Positions 7,954-16,195 of a stretch of 24,450 bases of DNA are shown here, one piece after another. A program made the translations under genes and the position numbers. The DNA lies in contig DATMAW010000128.1 of NCBI GenBank assembly GCA_035559715.1, positions 1 through 24,450 of the forward strand, given 5' to 3'. Below the pieces are notes generated by a model that was not told the DNA's origin, searched no databases, and saw only the letters and a list, made by a program, of their open reading frames with translations. Source of the DNA: JACQHC01 sp035559715 (lineage in GTDB: Bacteria > Gemmatimonadota > Gemmatimonadetes > Gemmatimonadales > GWC2-71-9). How positions within the stretch are numbered: position 1 is the stretch's first letter; each line of letters begins with the position of its first letter.

Positions 7954-9615
7954 ATGCATCGCAAACCAGCCATGAACAGGTCCGCTCTCTCGCTCGTCGT
8001 CACGTTGGCGATCCTCGCCTGCCGCGAAACGCCCGCGTGCCCCGGGGTGTGCGGCACGGCGGTGATTCTCGGCGCCGAGCCCGACGTGTTGTTCCCACCC
8101 GTGACGCACCAGGACGCGGGCATTGGCGTGACCGACATGATCTTCCTCAAGCTGGCGGACATCGGACCGGCATTGAACACCCTGGGCGACAGCGGATTCG
8201 TCCCGCAGCTCGCCAGGTCCTGGGACATCTCAGATCCTACTGCCATTCGCTTTTCGCTCGATCCGCGCGCTCGCTGGCACGACGGCCAGCCGGTAACGGC
8301 GCAGGACGTCGTGTTCACGTTCGACGTGTACCGGGATACGCTGGTCAACGCCGGCGCGCGCCCCTTGCTCCAGCACATCGAGGAGGTCACGGCCCTCGAT
8401 TCGCTCACCGTGCTGTTCCGCCTGCGGCGCAACTACCCCGAGCGGTTCTTCGACACGGTCTATCACGCGCGCATTCTGCCGCGCCACGTGCTCGACACCA
8501 TCCCACGACAGCGCCTGGCTTCGCACCCGTTCGGGCGAAGCCCGATCGGGAACGGGCCATTCCGCTTTGTCCGGTGGGTGCCGGGCCAGTACGTCGAGCT
8601 GGTCGCCGACACCGGCTCCGTTCTTGGTGCTCCGGGGCTGGCGCGCGTCATCTGGCGCGTGATCGGCGATCCGGTCGTCGGCGTGACGCAGCTCGTGGCC
8701 GGCGAAGCGGACGTTATGCCCACGCTCGGCGTTCCGGAGAACGTGGAGCGCGTCCGGCGGGCTCCGCACCTCCGGATAGCGGAGTCGTCGCCCTCGTTCT
8801 ACGCCTACATCGGGTTCAACCTGCGATATCCCGGCGACCGTGGCCGCGCGCATCCGCTGTTCGCCGATCGCGACGTGCGCCGGGCCATCTCCATGGCCGT
8901 AGACCGGGCCGCGGTGGTGCAGGCGGTGTTCGGCGACGGCGCCCGGGTCGGCACGGGGCCGCTGGCCCACACCCTGTGGATCTACTCGGACTCCCTCAAG
9001 GCTCTTCCGTTCGACAGCGCAGAAGCGCGACGCCTGCTGGCGAGCCGCGGGTGGGTGGGCCGCGACCGAGACGGCGTGTTGTTGCGCGGCGCCAATCGGC
9101 TGGAGTTCGAGTTGATCGTCCCCACGATCAGTCAGCCGCGGCGCCGCGCGGCCGTCGTCATCCAGGAGCAGCTCCGTCGCGTCGGGATCGGCATGGCCGT
9201 TGTGGAGATCGATTTCAATCTGTTCAACGAGCGGCAGCGCACCGGCCGGTTTGACGCGACGTTCGGCGCCTGGAGCCAGGATCCCAGTCCGCGATCGATC
9301 GAGCAGAGCTGGGGCAGCGCCGGCATCGGCGGCTTCAATCACGGCTCGTATTCGAGTCCCGCCTTCGATCGCCTCATCCACGACGCCATCGCGGCCGGCG
9401 ACCCGGGGACCGCCCGCCGCCACTGGCACGCCGCCATCCGCCAGATTAATGAGGACGCGCCCGCGATCTGGGTGTACTCCACGAGGCCCCTGGCCGGTGT
9501 GCATCGCCGCTTTCAGAACGTCGCGTTCCGCGCCGACCAATGGACCTCCCTGCTCTGGACCTGGCACGTCAATCCCGATAGCACGCTCCCCCGCGATCGC
9601 CTGATCGCACCGTAG
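7954..9615 (+). CDS. ABC transporter substrate-binding lipoprotein, family 5 (Opp/Dpp type)
   Basis: 553 aa extracytoplasmic solute-binding protein of the peptide/nickel (SBP_bac_5) family. The N-terminus is a lipoprotein signal: a basic start, a hydrophobic stretch ALSLVVTLAILA and a cysteine at residue 23 (lipobox ILAC; ILAC is acceptable though Leu at -2 is not the commonest). Typical features follow: VPQLARSWDISDPTAIRFSL, RARWHDGQPVTAQDVVFTFD, SPIGNGPFRFVRW, and late RRAISMAVDRAAVV. Two starts are possible, ATG 7954 and ATG 7972, both leaving a usable signal. CATAAT at 7909-7914 is a possible -10 element without a recognisable -35. The permease gene begins 1 nt after the stop. Substrate cannot be told; peptides are the commonest for this arrangement. 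Confidence 0.9.
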   Translation: MHRKPAMNRSALSLVVTLAILACRETPACPGVCGTAVILGAEPDVLFPPVTHQDAGIGVTDMIFLKLADIGPALNTLGDSGFVPQLARSWDISDPTAIRFSLDPRARWHDGQPVTAQDVVFTFDVYRDTLVNAGARPLLQHIEEVTALDSLTVLFRLRRNYPERFFDTVYHARILPRHVLDTIPRQRLASHPFGRSPIGNGPFRFVRWVPGQYVELVADTGSVLGAPGLARVIWRVIGDPVVGVTQLVAGEADVMPTLGVPENVERVRRAPHLRIAESSPSFYAYIGFNLRYPGDRGRAHPLFADRDVRRAISMAVDRAAVVQAVFGDGARVGTGPLAHTLWIYSDSLKALPFDSAEARRLLASRGWVGRDRDGVLLRGANRLEFELIVPTISQPRRRAAVVIQEQLRRVGIGMAVVEIDFNLFNERQRTGRFDATFGAWSQDPSPRSIEQSWGSAGIGGFNHGSYSSPAFDRLIHDAIAAGDPGTARRHWHAAIRQINEDAPAIWVYSTRPLAGVHRRFQNVAFRADQWTSLLWTWHVNPDSTLPRDRLIAP

Positions 9616-9616
9616 G

Positions 9617-10594
9617 ATGGCCGGGTTCACGGCGTTCGTTCGCCGGCTCGCCCACGGGGCGCTGGTGGCGTTCGCCGTCGTAACGGTCACGTTCGCCCTG
9701 TTGCAGCTCGCGCCCGGCGAGCCGCTGGCCGGCGTGGCCGAATCGCCGTACGCCTCCCCAGAGGTAATCGAGCAAATGCGGAGGAACTTCGGCCTCGATC
9801 GGCCGATCCACGTCCAGTACGCCCGCTACGTCCGCAATCTCCTGCGCGGCGATTGGGGCATGTCGTTCGCTCAACGGCGGCCGGTTCTGGACGCCCTTGC
9901 CGACGCGCTGCCAAACACCGTTGTGCTCGGACTCGCGGCGCTGCTGGTGAACTTCGCGGGTGGCATCGCCCTCGGCAGCATCCAGGCGTTGCGGCCCCGC
10001 TCCGCGCTGGACAAGGCGCTCTCGGCTGTCTCGCTCGTGCTCTACTCCCTTCCCGTATTCTGGCTCGGCTTGATGCTGTTGCTGGTCTTCGGCCAAGTCC
10101 TTGGCTGGTTCCCCGTGGGCGGCGTGGTGGACCCCGTGACGCATCCGTCGCTGTCGCCTATCGGCCAGGCGCTGGATCGACTTCACCACCTCGCCCTCCC
10201 GGCCCTGGCCCTGGGCCTCGTCGGAGCGGGCTCGACGGCCAGATATCAGCGGGCGGCGTTGCTCGAGGTGTTGGGCCAGGATTTCATCCGTACGGCTCGC
10301 GCGGCCGGCCTGAGTGAGCGAACCGTCGTGCTGCGCCACGCACTGCCCGCCGCGCTGCTGCCGACCATCACGCTCGTTGGCCTGACCCTGCCGTCGCTGC
10401 TTTCCGGCGCCGTGCTCGTGGAAACCGTGTTCTCGTGGCCCGGGGTCGGCCGGCTCACGGTGAACGCCGTGCTGCAGCGAGACTATCCGATGGTCGCCGG
10501 CGCGGCCTTGCTCGCCTCGATCGCCGTCGTGGCGGCCAACGCCGTCGCCGACCTCGCCTACCGCCTGGCCGACCCGCGTACCCGTGAGGCCTGA
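9617..10594 (+). CDS. ABC transporter permease, OppB/DppB type
   Basis: 325 aa inner-membrane permease. The first transmembrane helix (about residues 10-35, VAFAVVTVTFALLQLAPGEP) ends in the LAPGEP-type motif typical of DppB proteins. Further helices follow near 100-125, 135-160, 185-200, 245-265 and 290-310. The coupling (EAA) loop is RTARAAGLSERTVVLRHALP, about residues 220-240, which contacts the ATPase subunits. It starts one base after the substrate-binding gene and its 3' end overlaps the next permease by 11 nt, so the two are translationally coupled. Confidence 0.93.
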   Translation: MAGFTAFVRRLAHGALVAFAVVTVTFALLQLAPGEPLAGVAESPYASPEVIEQMRRNFGLDRPIHVQYARYVRNLLRGDWGMSFAQRRPVLDALADALPNTVVLGLAALLVNFAGGIALGSIQALRPRSALDKALSAVSLVLYSLPVFWLGLMLLLVFGQVLGWFPVGGVVDPVTHPSLSPIGQALDRLHHLALPALALGLVGAGSTARYQRAALLEVLGQDFIRTARAAGLSERTVVLRHALPAALLPTITLVGLTLPSLLSGAVLVETVFSWPGVGRLTVNAVLQRDYPMVAGAALLASIAVVAANAVADLAYRLADPRTREA

Positions 10595-11426
10595 GGTGAG
10601 ATCGGGCTGGTGGCAACATCGCGCCGCGCGCCGGGGCCTTCTCCTCGTGGCGGCCCTGACCGTGCTCGCGCTCGCCGCGCCGCTGCTCGCTCCGTACGAT
10701 CCGGCCGCACAGCCCGACGTGGTTGGCGGGCAGCTGCTCCCGCCGAGTTGGGAACATCCCCTGGGCACAGACCTCTTCAGCCGCGACGTGCTGAGCCGGC
10801 TGCTCTACGGCGCCCGCGTGTCGCTCTCGATCGCGGGGCTCGCCACGCTGGTCGCCCTCACCGTCGGGACGCTCGTGGGTCTCGCGGCCGGATTCGGAAG
10901 CCCCGGGGTAGATGCAGTGTTGATGCGGCTGGTTGACGCAGGACTCGCATTCCCGCGCATGTTCCTGCTGCTCCTGGTATTGGCGCTGTGGGAGGGCGCG
11001 AGCACTGCGGCGCTCATCGTCGTGCTCGGCCTGACCAGTTGGCTCCCGACCAGCCGGCTGGTGCGGGCCGAAGTGTTGAGCGTTCGCCAGCGTGACTACG
11101 TTCTGGCCGCCCGCGCGCTCGGACTCGAGCCCTGGCGTATCGTGGCGCGGCATGTGCTCCCCAATGTCGCACCGCCCATTCTCGTCTCGGCCGCGCTTGG
11201 CGTGGGACAGATCGTGCTCATCGAAGCGGGGCTGTCGTTCCTCGGCGTCGGCGTGCCGCCACCCACGCCGTCCTGGGGGAACATGATCGCCGACGGCCAG
11301 CACTACCTCACCCGCGCGCCATGGCTCGCGGCCGCGCCGGGAGCGGCCCTCGGCCTGACCGTGGTGTCGCTGAGCCTCGTGGCCGAAGCCATGCAAGACG
11401 CGCTGGATCCGCGCGCCACGACATGA
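10584..11426 (+). CDS. ABC transporter permease, OppC/DppC type
   Basis: 280 aa partner permease. It has the DppC-family signature after the first helix: LAPYDPAAQPD, then HPLGTDLFSRDVLSRLLYGARVSL. The coupling loop is QRDYVLAARALGLEPWRIVARHVLPN, followed by GLSFLGVGVPPPTPSWGNMI near the C-terminus, a stretch strongly conserved in this family. GTG 10584 lies inside the end of the upstream permease gene; a second GTG at 10596 would also work and removes four residues. The stop codon overlaps the ATG of the first ATPase gene (ATGA). Confidence 0.93.
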   Translation: MRPEVRSGWWQHRAARRGLLLVAALTVLALAAPLLAPYDPAAQPDVVGGQLLPPSWEHPLGTDLFSRDVLSRLLYGARVSLSIAGLATLVALTVGTLVGLAAGFGSPGVDAVLMRLVDAGLAFPRMFLLLLVLALWEGASTAALIVVLGLTSWLPTSRLVRAEVLSVRQRDYVLAARALGLEPWRIVARHVLPNVAPPILVSAALGVGQIVLIEAGLSFLGVGVPPPTPSWGNMIADGQHYLTRAPWLAAAPGAALGLTVVSLSLVAEAMQDALDPRATT

Positions 11427-12412
11427 GCGAGCCCCTGCTCGCCGTGCGCAACCTGTCCGTGAGCTACCACGGGCCGGACGGCGTGGCACGGGCCCTGGAC
11501 GATGTCTCGCTCGCGGTGGAGCGGGAGGAGATCGTCGCTCTCGTGGGCGAGTCCGGGTCCGGCAAGACGACGCTCGCCCTCGCACTCCTGGGCCTGTTGC
11601 CGGAGCCTGCGGCGATCGCCCCGTCCAGCCGGATCGAGTTCGCTGGGATCAGCCTGGCGAACGCGGATGCGGCCACGTGGCGTCGCGTGCGTGGCCGCGA
11701 GATCGGCATGGTGTTTCAGGATCCGGCCGTGAGCCTCAACCCCGTGCTGACGATCGGTTCCCAAATCGCGCACGTGGTGCGCACCCACGCCCGTTGCTCG
11801 CCGCCCACCGCCCGGAGCCGGGCGATCGAATTGCTCGACATGGTCGGCGTGGATGCGCCGCAGATCCGCGCCCGCCAGTACCCGCACCAGTTGTCCGGTG
11901 GCCTGCGTCAGCGCGCGCTGATCGCCGTGGCCCTGGCGGGGAGTCCCAAGCTCCTCGTGGCCGACGAGCCGACGGCGGCGCTCGACGTCACCGTGCAGGC
12001 CCAGATTCTCCAGCTGTTCGCGGACCTGCGCCGTCGCCTGGGCATGGCGCTGCTGCTGATCACACACGATCTCGGCCTGGTGGCAGAAGTCGCCCACCGC
12101 GTCCTCGTGATGTACGCCGGCCAGGTGGTGGAGTCGGCGTCGGTGGAGCAGCTGTTCACACGGAGTCGCCATCCTTACACACGTGGCCTGTTGGGCGCCG
12201 CTCGAGCCCTCGAGGAGCGACGCCACCGCCTGGCGGCAATCCCCGGTGCCCCGCCGCGCGCCAGCGCATGGCCCGACGCATGTCGGTTCCATCCCCGCTG
12301 CGCTCTCGCATGGGAACGGTGCCGAACGGAGGCTCCCATCCTCTTGAGCGCCGCCCCGGCCCACCATGCTCGCTGTTGGCTGGTGGCAGAACCTGCGCGC
12401 GAGGGCGCGTGA
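11423..12412 (+). CDS. ABC transporter ATP-binding protein, OppD/DppD type
   Basis: 329 aa nucleotide-binding subunit. Walker A GESGSGKTT (42-50), signature LSGGLRQR (157-164), Walker B LLVADEP (177-183) and switch histidine in ITHDL (His215) are all present, so it should hydrolyse ATP. The C-terminal oligopeptide-transporter extension carries a four-cysteine pattern (C-x5-C-x6-C and a further C in HHARC). In related OppD/DppD proteins such cysteines have been described as an iron-sulfur cluster site. ATG 11423 overlaps the preceding stop as ATGA. The longer in-frame upstream extension has no homology and overlaps the permease gene. Confidence 0.94.
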   Translation: MSEPLLAVRNLSVSYHGPDGVARALDDVSLAVEREEIVALVGESGSGKTTLALALLGLLPEPAAIAPSSRIEFAGISLANADAATWRRVRGREIGMVFQDPAVSLNPVLTIGSQIAHVVRTHARCSPPTARSRAIELLDMVGVDAPQIRARQYPHQLSGGLRQRALIAVALAGSPKLLVADEPTAALDVTVQAQILQLFADLRRRLGMALLLITHDLGLVAEVAHRVLVMYAGQVVESASVEQLFTRSRHPYTRGLLGAARALEERRHRLAAIPGAPPRASAWPDACRFHPRCALAWERCRTEAPILLSAAPAHHARCWLVAEPAREGA

Positions 12413-13404
12413 GCGCGCTCGTCTCGTGCATCCACCTGGTGAAGGAGTTCCCGGGACCTGCCGCGGTCCTGGGGCGCGCGACCACCGTGCGCGCGGTTCA
12501 ACATGTGTCGCTGGCCGTGAGCCGCGGCGAGACGCTCGCGCTGGTGGGCGAGAGCGGCAGCGGCAAGACGACCCTGGGCCGCTGCCTGGTGCGGCTCACC
12601 GAGCCGACCTCCGGAAGCGTGAGCTTCAACGGCACCGACGTGCTGGCCCTCGCTCCCGGGGAGCTCCGTCGTTGGCGCCGGCGAGCCCAATTCGTGTTCC
12701 AGGATCCCGCCGCCGCGCTGAATCCGCGAATGTCCATCGGAGCGGCGATGCGCGAGCCTCTGGTGGCTCACGGGCTTGCGCGCGGCGCGGAAGCCGCGGA
12801 GCGGGTGGCGTCCGCGCTCACGGAAGTTGGACTCGACCCGAGCCATGCAGCGCGGCTTCCCCACGAGCTTTCCGGCGGGCAGAAACAGCGCGCCGTCATC
12901 GCCCGTGCGCTCATCCTCGAACCGGAGTTCGTGGTGCTCGATGAGCCCGTCGCGAGCCTCGACGTCTCGGTCGCGGCACAGGTTCTCAATCTCCTGGCCG
13001 ACCTCCGGGAGCGGCACCGGCTTACGTATCTGCTCATCGCGCACGACCTGCGCGTGGTTCGGCATTTCGCCGATCGAGTGGCTGTGATGTATGCGGGACG
13101 TCTCGTCGAAGTGGCTCCCACGGAGCTCCTCTACGCCGACCCGCGACATCCGTATACCGCTGCCCTGCTCTCCGCCGTGCCAGCACTGGATCCCGGCGTT
13201 CGCGGGAAGCGGGTGCCATTGCCCGGCGATCCCCCCTCGGGCCGGCTGTCGCTTCCCGGCTGTCCGTTTGAGCCCAGGTGCCAGCACCCGCGAAAGGACG
13301 AGCGGTGTGTGCGGGAACGCCCGCTGCTTCGCGAGGTGCCGGCCGCACGACTCGCGGCGTGCCACTACGCAGACGACCCGGCGGCGGGCCGACGAACGTC
13401 TTAG
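12409..13404 (+). CDS. ABC transporter ATP-binding protein, OppF/DppF type
   Basis: 331 aa second nucleotide-binding subunit. Walker A GESGSGKTT (47-55), signature LSGGQKQR (154-161), Walker B VVLDEP (175-180) and IAHDL switch region are intact. The C-terminal domain again has spaced cysteines (CPFEPRC, ERC, and CHY). I chose GTG 12409 because it overlaps the upstream stop codon as GTGA and gives the expected N-terminus (SCIHLVKEF). The same frame is open far upstream but that part is only the shadow of the preceding gene. It closes the A-B-C-D-F operon. The hairpin at 13435-13453 follows. Confidence 0.93.
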   Translation: MSALVSCIHLVKEFPGPAAVLGRATTVRAVQHVSLAVSRGETLALVGESGSGKTTLGRCLVRLTEPTSGSVSFNGTDVLALAPGELRRWRRRAQFVFQDPAAALNPRMSIGAAMREPLVAHGLARGAEAAERVASALTEVGLDPSHAARLPHELSGGQKQRAVIARALILEPEFVVLDEPVASLDVSVAAQVLNLLADLRERHRLTYLLIAHDLRVVRHFADRVAVMYAGRLVEVAPTELLYADPRHPYTAALLSAVPALDPGVRGKRVPLPGDPPSGRLSLPGCPFEPRCQHPRKDERCVRERPLLREVPAARLAACHYADDPAAGRRTS

Positions 13405-13434
13405 GGTCACCGTGGTTGCCGGGCTCGCGTTCCG

Positions 13435-13456
13435 CGGGCATCTTCCCTGCCCGTTT
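13435..13456 (+). terminator. Probable intrinsic terminator after the ABC operon
   Basis: CGGGCA (13435-13440) pairs with TGCCCG (13448-13453) around the 7-nt loop TCTTCCC, with one more G-T pair possible, and is followed by TTTCCC. Position just after the last ABC gene and before the symporter supports a terminator; the T-run is short. Confidence 0.5.
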
Positions 13457-13510
13457 CCCGCACCGCGTCCGCCCGGAACGCGGCCCATCTCCTGAGGCAC
13501 CGAGGTCCGG

Positions 13511-14995
13511 ATGAGCCTGCTCGTCGCCGTGGTGTTGCTCTACCCGATCGCCTTGATCGGCGTCAGCCTGTGGCGTTCCCGCGCCGTGAAGACGCACGAG
13601 GACTTCATGGTCGCCGGGAGATCGGTGCCCGTGGCGCTGCTCGTGGCCACGCTGGTCTGTACGTGGATCGGGTCCGGGTCTCTGTTCGGCGGCGCAGGTC
13701 TCGCCTACCGGAGCGGGCTGCCGGAACTCTGGTTCTCGTTTGGTGGCTGGATCGGACTCGTCGTCGCGTACTTCATCGCCGGGCGCGTGCGCCGCATCGC
13801 TCAATACACCGTGCCGGACCTGCTGGAGCAACGGTACAATGCGGCCGCCAGGCTGCTCGGCACGCTCGCCGTGATCCTCGCGTACGTGACGATCGCGGCG
13901 TACCAGTTCCGCGGCGGCGGGTGGATCCTGTCCATTGTGTCCGACGGGCGCATCTCGCCGCAAACCGGCATCTACATCACGGCCGCGGCCATCGTGATCT
14001 TCACGGCCCTTGCGGGCATGGTCTCCATCGTCACGGTGGACATCGTCAACGGCGTGATCATCACCGTCGGCGTCCTCGTGGCCCTTCCCCTCATGGTCGC
14101 GCACGTCGGAGGGCTGGAAGCGCTCGGGGACGCGCTCCCGGCTGGTCACCTTTCCGTGTTCGGGCAGCACAACCCGCTCTGGGCGTTGGGTGTGGCGACG
14201 CCGACGTTCCTGCTGATCCTCGGGGAGAGCGGCATGTATCAGAAGTTCTTCGCCGCGAAGAACGAACGAGCCGCCCGCCAGGCCGTTATCGGCATGGTGA
14301 TCGGCATCATGGTGATCGAGACGGCGCTCGCGCTGCTCAGCATCGTGGGCCGCGCGGCATACCCGGACCTCCTGACCCAGACGTCCGTCGTCGGCCGTGC
14401 GGCGTCGGAAACGATCGTGTTGCACATCGCGAAGACCGGGCTGCCCGTGGCGGCAGGCGCCCTGCTGCTGGCCGCCGGTATCGCCATCGTGCTCACCACC
14501 GGGAACACGTTCTTGCTCGTCCCCTCGACCAACGTGAGTCGGGACATCTATCAGCGGTTCGTCAACCCCGCGGCAAGCGAAGCTCGCCTACTAGCGGTTC
14601 AGCGGGCGTTCGTCGTGGTGTTCGGCCTCGCCGGGCTGTTCCTGTTGACGCAGTTCCAGACGGTGCTGTCCATGGCCCTGTACGCGTACTCCCTGGTGGG
14701 GGCGAGTCTCACGCCGGCGCTGCTGGCCGCGTTCCTGTGGAAGCGCGTGACGGCGCCGGGGGCCGTCGCGTGTATCGCGGGAGGATTGGCGTCCATCGTG
14801 GGCATCAGCCTGCTGGGTCGGCTTGGTGTGGACTTCACGATCACCTTCGCGGGAACCGACTTCGATTTCGCAAGCAGTGATTACATCGTGATCCCGGCCG
14901 TGGCGCTCTCGCTGAGCCTGCTGGTGGTGGTGAGCTTGCTCACGCCGCCCTCCCCACCCGACAAACTCAAGCCGTTCCTGCAGGAAGAGGCGTGA
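13511..14995 (+). CDS. Sodium:solute symporter family protein
   Basis: 494 aa polytopic membrane protein of the SSF family. About 13 hydrophobic segments are visible, starting with LLVAVVLLYPIALIGVSLW. Family landmarks are the KTHEDFMVAGRSVPV stretch after helix 1, CTWIGSGSLFGGAGLAYRSG in the region of the sodium site, IAQYTVPDLLEQRYN after helix 3, and the late VPSTNVSRDIYQRFVNP segment. It should import a small solute with Na+; the substrate cannot be inferred from sequence, and proline, pantothenate and other organic acids are all known for the family. GAGG (13502-13505) precedes ATG 13511 by 5 nt. Its stop is 3 bp from the stop of the convergent RemA-like gene, with no room for a terminator. 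Confidence 0.92.
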   Translation: MSLLVAVVLLYPIALIGVSLWRSRAVKTHEDFMVAGRSVPVALLVATLVCTWIGSGSLFGGAGLAYRSGLPELWFSFGGWIGLVVAYFIAGRVRRIAQYTVPDLLEQRYNAAARLLGTLAVILAYVTIAAYQFRGGGWILSIVSDGRISPQTGIYITAAAIVIFTALAGMVSIVTVDIVNGVIITVGVLVALPLMVAHVGGLEALGDALPAGHLSVFGQHNPLWALGVATPTFLLILGESGMYQKFFAAKNERAARQAVIGMVIGIMVIETALALLSIVGRAAYPDLLTQTSVVGRAASETIVLHIAKTGLPVAAGALLLAAGIAIVLTTGNTFLLVPSTNVSRDIYQRFVNPAASEARLLAVQRAFVVVFGLAGLFLLTQFQTVLSMALYAYSLVGASLTPALLAAFLWKRVTAPGAVACIAGGLASIVGISLLGRLGVDFTITFAGTDFDFASSDYIVIPAVALSLSLLVVVSLLTPPSPPDKLKPFLQEEA

Positions 14996-14998
14996 AGC

Positions 14999-15394
14999 TC
15001 AGGTGAACAGCTCGCTCTGGTCCGCGGACTCGGGAACCGTCGTCTTCATCGTCTCTCGGATCCGGCGAATCCAAGCGTCCACGTCCAGCCGCGCCTCATT
15101 GGCCAGGAGTCGCCGCAGCACGTCGGGAATGTCGTTGAAGGCATCCACCAAGTCGGCGAGGACGGCCCTGGCCTCCGCGATCTGAAACTGCTCGCCGCTC
15201 GCGAGCGCCATGTCCTCGAGAATTGCCTGCTCGCTTCGCGAAGCGACGATGGGATGGCTCAACGTAGCGGTGTACACCTCCGTGCGACGCCCGGGGCCAC
15301 GTTCGCTCTCGATGGGCATCAGGCCGACGATCGCGTCAGACCGCCAGTATTTCCCGTAGCCCAGGTGCACCATTCGATCCGGCTTGATGTCCAT
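14999..15394 (-). CDS. RemA/DUF370-like protein with helical C-terminal extension
   Basis: 131 aa. Residues 8-60 (MVHLGYGKYWRSDAIVGLMP, then GRRTEVYTATLSHPIVASRS) resemble the RemA/DUF370 fold: an L-G-[FY]-G start, an [IV]VxI..P turn, then GRRT and an S-x-x-[AV]-I-L ending. RemA in Bacillus is a ring-forming DNA-binding regulator of matrix genes. Unlike typical members of about 85-90 aa, the middle is shorter and a helical tail of about 70 residues follows, rich in Asp, Glu and Ala. The resemblance is by eye, so the family call is tentative. Start ATG 15394 is 10 nt after the upstream stop; ATG 15373 is an alternative. Third gene of the FmdB/PspA-like operon. Confidence 0.6.
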   Translation of the reverse strand: MDIKPDRMVHLGYGKYWRSDAIVGLMPIESERGPGRRTEVYTATLSHPIVASRSEQAILEDMALASGEQFQIAEARAVLADLVDAFNDIPDVLRRLLANEARLDVDAWIRRIRETMKTTVPESADQSELFT

Positions 15395-15404
15395 CGGCTC
15401 AACC

Positions 15405-15905
15405 CTATCTGCCCATCTTGCGTTTGATGGCGGCGAGTTGGTCCTCCGCGGCCCGTTCCCGGGCGGCGCGGTCCAGCCGTGCGCGCAGGATTTCGTCTTC
15501 CTCCGCCGGTGTCCCGGAGCCACCGGCCGCGGGCTGCGCCGCGCTGCTCCTCCCCGCGCCGCCGGCCCCCGCGGGAGCGGCCGCGCGCTGCGTTTCGTCC
15601 AGCTGCTGGATCATCTCGGCAAGATCGCGCTCGAGCAGCGCGGCTTCTTCGCCCAGCACGGCCACTTTCCGCTCCAGCACAGCCGCGCGCTCGGCATGAC
15701 GCGCGGCGAACCGTTCGGCGATCCCCGCGGTTTCCGTATCTCCAATGTCCCGGGCCATTCGGCCCCGACGCTCCGCGTCCTCCAGCTGCCGGCGCTCGGC
15801 GCCCAGCGCCGCATGCCCGGCGTCGATCTGATCACGCAGCTGTTGGAGCGCGCCCCGGGCTTCCCGGATGGCGGCGCGCATGCGCTGGATCGCCGGGTCC
15901 GCCAC
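15405..15905 (-). CDS. Coiled-coil protein, PspA/IM30-like
   Basis: 166 aa from GTG 15905. Nearly all of it is heptad-rich helix, about residues 8-110 (MRAAIREARGALQQLRDQID onward). An Ala/Gly-rich linker follows, then a charged terminal helix ending EDQLAAIKRKMGR. The spacing of RRGRMARDIGDTETAGIAER and the ending resemble PspA/IM30 membrane-stress proteins, but it is shorter than the usual 220 aa and lacks the N-terminal amphipathic helix. PspA-like is therefore a resemblance, not an identification. GTG 15905 lies 8 nt after the FmdB-type stop; ATG 15881 is a possible alternative. The frame is open further upstream but that segment overlaps the zinc-ribbon gene and is not credible. Confidence 0.7.
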   Translation of the reverse strand: MADPAIQRMRAAIREARGALQQLRDQIDAGHAALGAERRQLEDAERRGRMARDIGDTETAGIAERFAARHAERAAVLERKVAVLGEEAALLERDLAEMIQQLDETQRAAAPAGAGGAGRSSAAQPAAGGSGTPAEEDEILRARLDRAARERAAEDQLAAIKRKMGR

Positions 15906-15913
15906 TACGCCCG

Positions 15914-16078
15914 TCAGCTCTTTTTCGCCGTCTTCGCGAAGAACGCCGAGAACATCTGCTCCACTTTGGCGGACTTGCACTTGGGACAGGCGGGGCGCTT
16001 GCGCCCGTGCTGGGAGATCGAGTGAACGATCGAGAATCGCTTCCCGCACTTCTCGCAGCGATACTCATAGGTCGGCAT
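15914..16078 (-). CDS. FmdB-type zinc-ribbon protein
   Basis: 54-residue protein starting MPTYEYRCEKCGKRF with a second CPKC pair at residues 31-34. This is the FmdB/CxxC_CxxC_SSSS-type small zinc ribbon, in which a Zn2+ is held by two CxxC knuckles; the cellular role of the family is poorly known (first linked to formamidase regulation). The tail is basic, AFFAKTAKKS. A GAGAGG (16093-16088) lies 9 nt before the ATG, and a good promoter sits further upstream. It is the first gene of a three-gene minus-strand operon with the coiled-coil and RemA-like genes. It is too short for a length-filtered ORF list. Confidence 0.9.
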   Translation of the reverse strand: MPTYEYRCEKCGKRFSIVHSISQHGRKRPACPKCKSAKVEQMFSAFFAKTAKKS

Positions 16079-16114
16079 GTCGGCAAACCTCTCGCGTACC
16101 GAGGAAACGCCGAT

Positions 16115-16143
16115 AGGTTATGCGGCGCTCCGGAACGGGTCAA
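16115..16143 (-). promoter_or_regulatory. Promoter of the FmdB-PspA-RemA-like operon
   Basis: TTGACC (16143-16138, 5 of 6) and TAACCT (16120-16115) are 17 nt apart on the minus strand. The predicted start near 16108 gives a 30-nt leader with a Shine-Dalgarno sequence before the zinc-ribbon ATG. Confidence 0.55.
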
Positions 16144-16195
16144 GCGAACGGGAGCCGGCTAGGCACGGCCCGGGTGGAAGGCTAGCTTGCATTTT

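Noticed and set aside
8230..9690. Long antisense open frame opposite the substrate-binding protein gene
   Set aside because: Same shadow effect; the plus-strand protein has a signal peptide and family motifs throughout.
13426..13482. CGCGTTCC / GGAACGCG inverted repeat after the ABC operon
   Set aside because: The 41-nt loop and absence of a T-run make the short inner hairpin at 13435-13453 the better terminator candidate.
15906..16049. N-terminal extension of the coiled-coil gene upstream of 15905
   Set aside because: It overlaps the zinc-ribbon gene in another frame and is not helical; the zinc-ribbon reading is clearly the real one.
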